Positions 55,510-64,000 of a DNA stretch of 64,000 nt are shown piece after piece. The notes below the pieces were generated by a model that ran no database searches, was not told the DNA's origin, and saw only the letters and a program-made list of their open reading frames with translations. This DNA is from Platynereis dumerilii (taxonomy: Eukaryota > Annelida > Polychaeta > Phyllodocida > Nereididae). The stretch is from assembly GCA_026936325.1 (NCBI GenBank), contig JAPTHN010000004.1:49565289-49629288 (forward strand), written 5' to 3'. How positions within the stretch are numbered: position 1 is the stretch's first letter; each line of letters opens with the position of its first letter. Both the position numbers and the translations under genes were made by a program.

Positions 55510-57430
55510 GGTGACTGCTTAATTTTCAGTTGAATGAATAAATGTGGAACAGTCCTCTCAAACTTCTTTTAGGGAAAAGGGTATTTTCTTTCAATCTGGT
55601 AATCTTATCTTAGTGCTTCTAAAATATTGTAAAAGTACGGTTCCTCTTTAGTTTTGATGTCAACTGAAATTTCAGTTTGGCTCTTAAACTTCTCTTAGTT
55701 TCATTGTGTCTCTCATATAAAAGTATCTGTCAATTTGATATTCTGATGTCTCCAATAATGTATTCCTCTTGTTTTTTGTTTTTGAGAGTTCTTGTGTCTC
55801 TGTATATCTGAATTCCTTCACTGCTTGAAAATCTTAAACTTGATAAACGCCTGTATTCCAATAATTGTTTCAAATTTGTTTACTTCCTATGTTTGTGTTT
55901 GTGCATGTTCATGTATGTGTCACTTGAGCTGGAAATACCTGTATTAAAAATACCAATTAATATGGCACTATGTAATAGTATATGAGATTATAGCTCTTCA
56001 TGGTTGATTGGCCAAATGTAGAGGTTATTGCATATATTATATGGTCCAATTAAAAGGTATAATAGTTTGATCTCTATCAGATTATTGGCTAGTGGGCACA
56101 CCTGTACAGGAGGTCTTTGAATGATCAAAGTGTGTGTCTAGATATATCTAGATCCATTGAGGTGTGACTGGCATGCATGGTTCAGACTCATTTTGGGATT
56201 TATCCAGCCCATGGGATTTAATCTTTTTATTATATGGCTTAAAAAATCATTGTATAGCGCTGCCAAATGTAATTTTTAAAAAGTTTTTCAGAGCATGTCA
56301 ATGGATTAAGTAGTTAATAAGTACTGAAGTTCATCCAATACAAGTTTTGAACAATTTGTGATCTAAGTTTACAAGCTTGAGACATAGACCATGTAAGCAG
56401 GCTTGCAAAACTTAGTCTGGGAGACATGAGCAGTCACAGAGAATTAAGGCAATGATGCATCATGGTATAGAGGTTCTGTGGGTATACATACATTACTGAA
56501 ATGGGATTTTAGTCCATGAAAAGTTAAAATATGCAGAATTTTTTGTATAGCTTGTCGTAACCCGTGAAATGGGAGTTTTTCTCCTTCACAGTCCGTCACT
56601 AAGGCAAATCATATCATGACCAACTGCAAAATCCTCAGGTTCACCTGCTTCTACTGTCACTCAATTTAAGAATCCTTATGAATTTCATTTGATTCAGATA
56701 AGCAGAAAGGAAAATATCATCATTCATTAAGGGAAAATTGTTGATGTTACAAGCTATTTCATAGAGTCATGAATTTTGGTTTAGTGATTTTGTTGTAGGG
56801 TGTGGAACATGAAATTTTTTAATAATTCCAAATGACTAAAAAAAGGCTTCCGCGCACAAAATTTAATATGCCATTGTGATCTTACCATTTCACTTAAAAT
56901 TATAAGACTTAGCATAGCATAGTGGTTAGTTTGTCAGTGGAATGCATGGGAAAATTTCAACGAATCCAACATGGCTGCTGTTACGTATGAAATGGCCTCC
57001 ACAAAATGGCAACATCCATTTTTGGTAGTTGAGTGCCACAGCGTATACCACTTACCACTCCATAGTTTGCACATTTCTAGTTTACAGACCAGACCACACA
57101 ATGCTTCAAATTTTTTTATGATAAACAAAAAAAAGCTACATTTTGCATTATAACAATATGACATCTATCACAGAAATATTATTACAGTGTTTACAATAAT
57201 ATAAATGTTAGTTAAACAGCAATAAGGATGAATAGGAATGAGGCAGTTAAATGGTGAGGGGAGGGGATTCAACCAGCAAAGCAAAGAACAATTCAAAGTA
57301 CAAATTACATGTTATAGTGTTTTATACATTTTGTAATTCTATTGAATGTCAAAAATTTGGATTTCATGTAAATTTCTTTAGTATAACCTTTTATTTGCTG
57401 AATACAAAGCAGATGCATAACATGCTCTTC
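55510..57430. other. Intergenic: DTHD1-like promoter side and GAREM-like 3' side
   Basis: No coding exon, repeat family or TATA box that I can support. The DTHD1-like promoter must lie here (tail-to-head arrangement with the GAREM-like gene). Short frames at 56934-57164 are complementary to each other and show no domain. Confidence 0.45.
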
Positions 57431-57433
57431 TAT

Positions 57434-57445
57434 TTTATTTTTATT
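57434..57445 (-). terminator. Overlapping polyadenylation signals of the GAREM-like gene
   Basis: Two TTTATT hexamers on the plus strand (AATAAA on minus) at 57434-57439 and 57440-57445, about 155 bases past the stop. Confidence 0.45.
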
Positions 57446-57598
57446 TTTTACTGAAAACCTAACTTGTTATATATACATTTTTATAAGATCTCTGTTTTCC
57501 ATGCTGCAGCACCAAATTTTTGTGGGATTATTATGACATATATTTTGAAGATATATCTTCAAGTAAATATTTACATGAAAGAATATTAGCTATCTTTT

Positions 57599-58986
57599 TT
57601 ATTGCATTTTTGGTCGCCAACCTTCCCTTACAAACTTATTCAACCTCGTACACTCCACCCGGGATAATCCAAGATCCCGCAAATCATCAGCTGCTAAATC
57701 CATGAGCATAGCACCATCTATCATATTCTGCAGGAACTTATCTTTGTGGTGATCTAAATTTAGCAGTTTAAGAATATGGCTGATTTCTTCAACTGTCAAT
57801 TGTGATAAATCAGCAGGGACTTCATCCAAAGCAGACACACTTCTCGTAGAACGTTTTCTCACCGGGGTACTCCTTGTTATTTTGCGACTGTAATCTTCTG
57901 ATACGTCATGCGATACGTTGCTAGTGTGGTTGCTATGGTTATTACGGTTACCGTGTAAATCAGATGGTGACATTGCTTGTCTAACTTCTCTGGGAGACAG
58001 GTAGCCATCATCGGTTACTGGCAATGTATCCGAATATCTGTAGTGGTCTGGAGAGTCACCCTTGACGTGAATCGTTACCGCTCCTTTCTTGTCATTTTCC
58101 CGCAGAGATAAGTTCTCGATCGATGCTGAATAATGGTCTATTTGATCGTTGTTTGATTCGTAGGCGGCCATTGTTGTTTGGTAGTTGCTCTGCTGCCATG
58201 ACGACTGAGCATTTTGACTCTGAATTTGAGGGTTAATGTTTCGAGGATTGAAGTTTTGATGTCGATTTTGTTTCGTATTTGGAATTACGACAGATCTTGA
58301 GTATGTTACAGCAGATGTTGGTGGGTGAGACATGTTCCTTTGGTACAACGCACTCGTGCTCTGTGATATTTGATTGATCCCTCTCGGTGTCTCTGGAGCT
58401 GGTGATCTTGCTCTTCGATCAGGTGCTGGCGACCGACCTCTGTTTTCCAGTGACCTATATCCAGAATCAAGTGACCTTTGACTTGATTCCAATGACCTTT
58501 GACCTACTTCTTGCCTTTGTGATTGATTTGGTGTTCTTTGACCTACTACTGAAGGTTTCAATTGGTTAGTTGGTCGCTGACCTACTTCTTGGGACTTCTG
58601 ACCCGGATTAAGCGACCTTTGCCCTAGATTTACTGTTGGAATGGTTTGTTTCCTCAGTGGCGCTCTCCTAAACGGCGACCTTGACCTCTGGGGAGCAACC
58701 GTTGGCACTTGGAGTTGGTGTTGTTGTTGTTTATTTACCATTTGTTGTCTTGTCAGTGAATTTGGGGTGCTCCCTTCGGAAGAAAGGGAACTTCTCTTAC
58801 TGTCAGATGCTTGCGACTGCGAATTAGATTGTGATTGCATTTGTCTGGGTGCACCAGCGGAATGTACCATTTGCTGAGGTGAATTAGATGAATTACCACT
58901 GACTCCCTTAGATGGATTGGTCAAAGAAGTCATTTTGTCTTTTGGAAGATCTTTCAGTCCATCCTGGGTATCTGCCGTCAGTTTAC
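57599..58986 (-). CDS. GAREM-like, last exon: disordered region and SAM domain
   Basis: Acceptor TTGTTGCAG, stop TAA at 57599-57601. Most of the exon is Ser/Gln/Arg/Pro-rich, with degenerate VGQRSLNPGQKSQEVGQR-type repeats around 58420-58640 in which each unit carries GQR or SQR. The last 75 residues form the SAM domain, with helices ending NMIDGAMLMDLAADDLRDLG and KFVREGWRPKMQ. The open frame extends upstream through the intron to 59074; that part is not coding because exon 3 joins in phase at 58986. Confidence 0.82.
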
Positions 58987-61664
58987 CTGCAACAATGTCA
59001 TGAGAGATGAATGAAAAGAAAAGACAGTTACTTATCTTGAAACCAAATAGCTCTGCATCTCTTTTGTATTGCATTTAGGCTGGTAAATTTTATTTAGGCT
59101 GGGTAGGTGACATGATAATCCTTCTAAGATGATGCTGCATTCTTAATTTTGAAAATAAGTTACTGTATTCTCGCTTTTGCGTTTAATAATCTAATTCGTA
59201 TTTTCCGTTGTAATTAATGTAATTATACCTTCAGCATGGGCAACTCGCAATGCCGCTCTCAGCGCCTCCTTGACGATGCCATTGAGAGTGTAATAGTGAA
59301 AACTCTCGTCAGGTACCTCTGCCTCAGGGGGTAAAGAGGGAGGCGGAGGAGGTGGAAGAGGTCCAGAAGGACGTAGACTGGTCACTTGTTCTACTTCAGG
59401 GGTTGGTGCATCCTCCTTTAGGACTTCAGATGGAGTGACACCATCTTGGTGTATCGGTGTTGGCGTTATTTCTGGAAAGCAATAAAACTAATGTAGTACT
59501 TCGGATAAAGAATAACATGGAAATATCGTAGAGAATTGTCAATTCTGTATCATCGTCATCATTGTGTTTACTGCTGGATAATAATTTGTCATATGAACTG
59601 ATATGGTAAAATTTTGTGGGGTAAACAAATCTTTAACAAAAGCATTGTGAATTGCTACCTAATCGTACACTGTAAAATTTGAAAACTGTGTCGAAGCAAT
59701 TATTTGAGCTGTCTGAGAATGTTAATAATTTTCAAGCTATGATAGCTCAATCCTATAAGTTGTCAAGGTATGATAGCTCAATGCTGTAAGTTGTCCAAAC
59801 GAATCATAACATTAAGCTGTGAAAACATGAAAGCTTCAGTTGTTGCAGATAGCTTGACATCTCAGTCATGCCACATATAGCGCCATCTATAACAAGCACT
59901 TCTCATAAGACTGCATTTAGTTTTAAATAATTATTTACTTACAAGAAAAAAGAACATTTATATTACACTATCCCAGAGAAAAAATGAGTAGCACACCACT
60001 TTAGCTGGTTACTTTTTTATTTTTATCTCTCTTAAATTAATTTGTGGGAGTAATTAGATGCATGCTTTCACACGTCAACCAACATTTCCAAGTCTGAGTG
60101 TGTTCAAATATAGGCTTCTAGCACTGTATACCGACTGAGATGAGCCACAGGCCATAGGGATTTGTTCACAAGAAATTAATTTTTAAATCTTCTTGTGATG
60201 CAATGGTCTTTGTTGAATGCATCTTGGGCCTGTCCATGGTGTGCTAAAATGAAGCATACTGGATCAGGTGGATCCCCTTGAGAGATCAAACAATATCTTG
60301 GGATTACAGCCCATATTCATAAATAACTTTATAAGACAGGTCACACAAATATAAATCAAAAACAACTAAAAATAAGTCAACACTGCTCAAATTTTTGAAT
60401 TTTGTCAGCTTGGGTCAATAAGTCAACAAAACTCAATATTTTGAGCTGTAAGTCAACACAGCTCATTGATTTGAGTTTTCTCAGCTTGAATACCTTAGTC
60501 AACATAGCTTAGTATTTTGAACTATCTCAGCTCGGTATTTTGAGTTATCTCAGCTTAAAACATTAATCTATGTTAGCTCAATCAACTTGTGCAACCATCT
60601 CACTCAATCAATTGAGCTGAATCAGTGCCTCCGATTTTACAGTGTATAGAGTAATTGTCACAACCAAAATGGGCCAAATATTACAATTTACGAGGAAATT
60701 TAGTAAACGCTGTTATTGTAACATCACTGTCAATGGACAAAGTACACTAACCCCTTATAAGAGCAGTTTCCAACAGAGAAGCATTCAGCCTCAGTGATTG
60801 TCCAACGTGTACCAGTTGGGCTAAAAGAGCATCCCAGTCTACCGCACTGTAATGGGGATTGGCCGTCAAACCTTCGGCCGTCACAAGTTTGACTCTCAGT
60901 GATTCTGGGATTGTGAAGAGGCAGCGGATTATGCCTTGGTCTCCTGAAAATTAATCGGTACAAAATATATATTAATCGAACGATTATGGCCAATTTTCCA
61001 ATTATCGATTATGACCAACAATAATCGATAATGTGTTTTCTGCATTACGGACAATTTTCCAATGAATCCAGTCTGAATAATTTTATTCATTTCCCAATTC
61101 ATCACGAGAATACAAAGTTAACACAAAGGTGACAATCTTACGATACGATACGATACGATAATAATTTATTGTCACTGTTAAAGAAAACTCGAAAATTGTG
61201 CAGAGAATATCGCTATTAGGTCGCTAGGAATCAGCGCCCCCTTGTGAGTCGTTTAGATGGCAGTATGTGCTCCAGACATTGTGAAAACATGGAATCTTTC
61301 TTTAAATATAATATGGCAGTGGAGCTGCAAAAATAAGTTATTGTGATGGGAAAAAATGATTAATTGATTATGAAAATGGAATTGAGTCCTAGGTCTACAA
61401 AATGTAGATTAAAAATATTAAGAATGTCTATAATTATTCACTTTGCATGATGCAAAAATAGAAGATATCTTATACAAAAACTGTTACCTCGAATGAGTTT
61501 GCCACAGACCAAGAATCTCTCATCAACCACATGCCGAATCGCTAAACTCTCGATGCTCTGACACTGCGGAGAATTGGTCCACTCCTCATCTGTGGGGTAA
61601 ATCACCAAAGGAAGAGTTGGAACCTTCTTCAAGATGTCTGGCAGGAGCATTGGTTTGGACATTG
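57599..61664 (-). CDS. GAREM-like: GAREM-like adaptor: 3' part (end of CABIT domain, linker, SAM domain)
   Basis: Exons in reading order: 61488-61664, 60752-60943, 59229-59471, 57599-58986, with matching phases. From the first visible Met the frame covers 665 residues. The first two exons (LKKVPTLPLVIYPTDEEWTN; ERFLVCGKLIRGDQGIIRCL; FTIPESLRVKLVTAEG) resemble the last strands of a CABIT domain. A proline-rich segment (GPLPPPPPPSLPPEAEVPDE) and a long Ser/Gln/Arg-rich region follow, then a C-terminal SAM domain (DLSQLTVEEISHILKLLNLD) ending GWRPKMQ. Human GAREM1 has the same order and ends GWRPKI. GAREM binds GRB2 and promotes EGF-receptor/MAPK signalling; the proline-rich part suggests SH3 contacts. 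The CA before the first ATG follows an acceptor, so the ATG is probably internal and the gene continues beyond the window. Confidence 0.75.
59229..59471 (-). CDS. GAREM-like exon: proline-rich linker and predicted helix
   Basis: GCTTTCCAG acceptor and GTATAA donor. It encodes ITPTPIHQDGVTPSEVLKED, a poly-proline block, and a helix FHYYTLNGIVKEALRAALRV. The poly-proline block is a candidate SH3 ligand (inference). Confidence 0.77.
59666..60646. mobile_element. TIR element of 977 bp with CTCAGCTT/GAGCT repeats (GAREM-like intron)
   Basis: CACTGTAAAATTTG at 59668 and GATTTTACAGTG ending 60644, TA on both sides. The right half (60360-60600) is made of diverged units of roughly 38 bp with AGTCAACACAGCTCA and TTTTGAGTTATCTCAGC. 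No protein frame. Confidence 0.72.
60752..61664 (-). CDS. GAREM-like exons (61488-61664 and 60752-60943): end of CABIT-like domain
   Basis: Exon 61488-61664 begins CA-ATG after ATCTTTCCAG and ends before GTAACA. Exon 60752-60943 starts GDQGIIRCLFTIPESLRVKL and ends LLETALIR before GTTAGT. The V-C-x-x-L-I-R...F-x-I-P-x-x-L spacing matches the closing strands of the GAREM CABIT domain; identity is low, so the assignment rests partly on the SAM end. A different frame open across 60730-60993 is a shadow. Confidence 0.7.
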
Positions 61665-62580
61665 CTGGAAAGATAAATAAAGTTAAGGAATTATTAACCA
61701 AAAAGTCTCAGGTGGCAGATGGATGGTTGGCTCCTTAAAACACTGTCAGAACATAAGAATATGTGGCAGAGCCAGGAACTAATTGCCTTAGATTTATTTA
61801 TTGGAACATTTGAGCATCCATTGTTGGTAGCTGTGTTTTTTCTGTATTAAGAAACTTATCAGCAATTATATCCCAGGGACTTGGCATCGTCTTCATCAGT
61901 TTCGTTAAATCTCCTGAAGGTAAATCATCACACTAGTGAATCCGGAGATCGAGAATCTTCATTCAAAACTTCTAGACCTCCTTTTTTTTTATCCCTATTA
62001 ACATTTTAATGTGATAATGAACAAATGTGATGCCTGCCATCATGTGCTTTGGACTGCATCACTGATATAAATCAAGACAATTTCAAGCATGTGGAGACAG
62101 TCGACACTTGTTATTTGGTCCTTAAAAGCAGATTTATAGATAAGCAGCAAGCATATGACAGCGTTGAATTTCTGTTTTTCACTTCAACTTGTTGGAGTGG
62201 CATTCAAGTAGAGGTGGGGTAATTTATCAACTTGAGGTTTTGCCACTCTACACCCATATGTGCTACAATGCTGCTGTGGTATTTCATGTGTGAGATAAGT
62301 TTTAGCACAAGTCATGTGGAGACTGAGCAAATCGGCTTAACTCCACCCAGGTGTAAATTGGGTACTTAGCGACTGGCATTAAAAATAATTGTGGAGTTAC
62401 TTTGAACTTCCCAGGGAGTTGCGAAAGGCTCATGGTTGAACAGGTTTTCACTCTTCAAAGAGCGCGGATGTTAAACGTTTGTTCAGATAGAATATTTTTA
62501 GTCAAAGGACTTTGTTTGACCACAGTGGATAAATACACACAATGCAATGATGTAACAATGGTGTTTATGAACTTGCAAAG
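61665..62580. other. Intron or upstream region of the GAREM-like gene, nothing recognised
   Basis: The acceptor at 61665-61666 implies a further 5' exon to the right. I found no convincing exon up to 64000. A 60-codon plus-strand frame at 62402 lacks support. Confidence 0.4.
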
Positions 62581-62740
62581 CTAATTGGGACAGCAGCAAC
62601 ACAACAATGAGCGAAGGATGATTGACATCGCCGTCCAACGTAAGTCCAGGTTACATGGCAGAGCAGGAGGCCGGGGACCGAACCCTTGACCCAGCGATTG
62701 GCAGTTCGAAAACACTATACCAACTAAGATAACCCTCCCC
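62581..62740 (-). mobile_element. SINE-B copy 6, reverse, 3'-truncated
   Basis: On the minus strand: GGGGAGGGTTATCTTAGTTG head, AATCGCTGGGTCAAGGGTTC, then TCAATCATCCTTCGCTCATT, stopping near TCCCAATTAG. Confidence 0.75.
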
Positions 62741-63098
62741 ACACAACAACATTCCATTACACGGTGTTCTGGAAAATTTAAAATATTTTATTTATATTGT
62801 TTGAGGAATCTGCTTCAAAAATCTCCTTCTGCTTCATGGGGGTTGAGGAGTTTGCATAGTATGGGGTAGTACTATACCAATGCATCATTTCTGCTCCATG
62901 CAACACTGGTATTTGCATACATCACAAGCTTTACACACATTTGTATGCCATCTTACATTGTAACACTTACTCTTATTTATATATAGATGTATATTTATCC
63001 AGGCACTGGTGCATTAAGGGACCATGTCACCTATGAAAAGATTTTCTAACCCTGAGCTGGAGGGAGTATTTGATCTCTTAATGTGATGCTCCAAAGAA

Positions 63099-63315
63099 TA
63101 AGGCCGGACATTATGTAATATTTAGCTTCTCAGCTCGACCGACTCTGAAATTTTCTGCCAACAGAAAACAATTTAACTTGACCCATAATTTTTATTAAAT
63201 TGACATTATAAAAAATTGAGATTTCAGCTTTTTTTCCTTCCTACCGACCGACAATAGAAAAAAATTAATGCCTCGAGAAGATCCGAGAAGCTAAAGATCA
63301 ATTATGTTTGGCCTA
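63099..63315 (+). mobile_element. MITE-C copy 4
   Basis: TAAGGCCGGACATTA start, TATGTTTGGCCTA end; the interior matches copies 1 and 2, including CTCGAGAAGATCCGAGAAGC. Confidence 0.85.
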
Positions 63316-63937
63316 ATGTGTGTGGGTATGTGGTAGAAGAAAGTTGGATGGCACAAGAGTGTTTGATGGCAATACAGGACCATAAAGAAAGAAACATAGA
63401 CAACTATTCAAAAGTAATATGATTAAAATATTTTTTCACATGAGTAAAGTATAATAAAAAATATTGTAAAAGAAAGATTAAGAATCACCAGAGTATTAAA
63501 AAAAAAAGAAGAAGAAAAATCCTACATATGCCTTTAAACATTATCAACATTTTTACAGAATCTTAAAAAATATGTTGCTTGAAATTTTTGACAACATGTT
63601 ATTCAAATCTATACATGTATGGTTTCCAAAGAAAGAGAAGCATAAAATAGTTAGACCTGTATCCTCACCCATGGTGTATTCTAAAGCATTGCAAAAAGAA
63701 AAAATAGAAAGGATAAAAAAAGGTTAAGATATCATGTAAAAATTTGCATGACAAAAGCACTTCTTTACATGAAATGGTGACAAAATTTGTTCGGGATGAC
63801 AATTAGACTCAAATTAATGTCTGTTTAATGTGTTGAAATATTGCCATCAAGTTGAATTCTGTTGAGAATTTTTTTATGGTAGCTAAATAGTTTCTGTGGA
63901 ATTTTAGCTGTTTTACAAAGAAACCTAACTACACCAC

Positions 63938-64000
63938 TAAGGTCCGGTATACACGTAATTGATTTTTAGATTCTCGGATCTTCTTCAAGTCACTTTTTTG
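63938..64000 (-). mobile_element. MITE-C copy 5, cut by window end
   Basis: TAAGGTCCGGTATACACGTA then ATTGATTTTTAGATTCTCGG, the right terminus of the family in reverse orientation. Confidence 0.65.

Noticed and set aside
58987-59074. N-terminal extension of the GAREM-like last exon (Met at 59074)
   Set aside because: The sequence between is an intron: TTGTTGCAG at the exon edge and exact phase match with the exon at 59229-59471.
60730-60993. 87-codon frame with FRRPRHNPLPLHNPRITESQ
   Set aside because: It is the wrong frame of a GAREM-like exon; the frame with DQGIIRCLFTIPESL keeps phase with both neighbours.

Overview
The window is nuclear DNA of an animal, most likely a marine invertebrate (echinoderm, hemichordate, lancelet or lophotrochozoan; I cannot resolve which). 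Three intron-rich genes carry metazoan-only domain combinations (KY-type transglutaminase-like, ZU5+Death, CABIT+SAM). The rest is AT-rich sequence crowded with tRNA-derived SINEs, MITEs, fold-back elements, tetranucleotide arrays and minisatellites. I see no prokaryotic features, CRISPR array, rRNA, genuine tRNA gene or retroviral remnant with a recognisable coding region.

Layout. 1-8.9 kb: no gene, a repeat-rich upstream region (fold-back elements, SINEs, a 2.1-kb TIR element, a 50-bp minisatellite, a cluster of CRE-like palindromes). 8.9-37.9 kb, plus strand: a complete-looking 12-exon gene plus one optional 27-nt microexon, coding for about 1263 residues. It has a short N-terminal membrane segment, a low-complexity linker, a long E/K/R single-alpha-helix stalk, a KY/hillarin-type transglutaminase-like domain and KY-type beta-sandwich repeats. 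The expected catalytic cysteine is absent. Its 8.5-kb intron 5 holds a 2.4-kb 22-bp minisatellite followed by a 20-bp one. 37.9-41.5 kb: convergent intergenic region. 41.5-55.5 kb, minus strand: a complete 12-exon DTHD1-like gene (ZU5-type region and C-terminal Death domain, 722 residues). 57.6-61.7 kb, minus strand: the 3' four exons of a GAREM-like gene (end of a CABIT domain, proline-rich linker, C-terminal SAM domain), whose 5' end lies beyond the window.

The splice phases of all three gene models close exactly: each exon was joined using visible GT/AG signals and the reading frame stays open from start to stop. Many of the longest open frames are not genes. They are minisatellites open in three frames (4.9-5.5 kb, 25-27.7 kb), a 13-bp repeat (11.4-12.7 kb), or the antisense of the E/K-rich exon.

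The three genes are not an obvious pathway. One is a cytoskeleton/membrane-type scaffold and two are signalling adaptors (Death-domain and GRB2/MAPK-type). The most interesting biology is the membrane-anchored KY-like protein with a predicted dead transglutaminase core. The most interesting DNA-level material is a set of small transposons with clear termini and target duplications, two of them nested and some lying directly beside splice sites.
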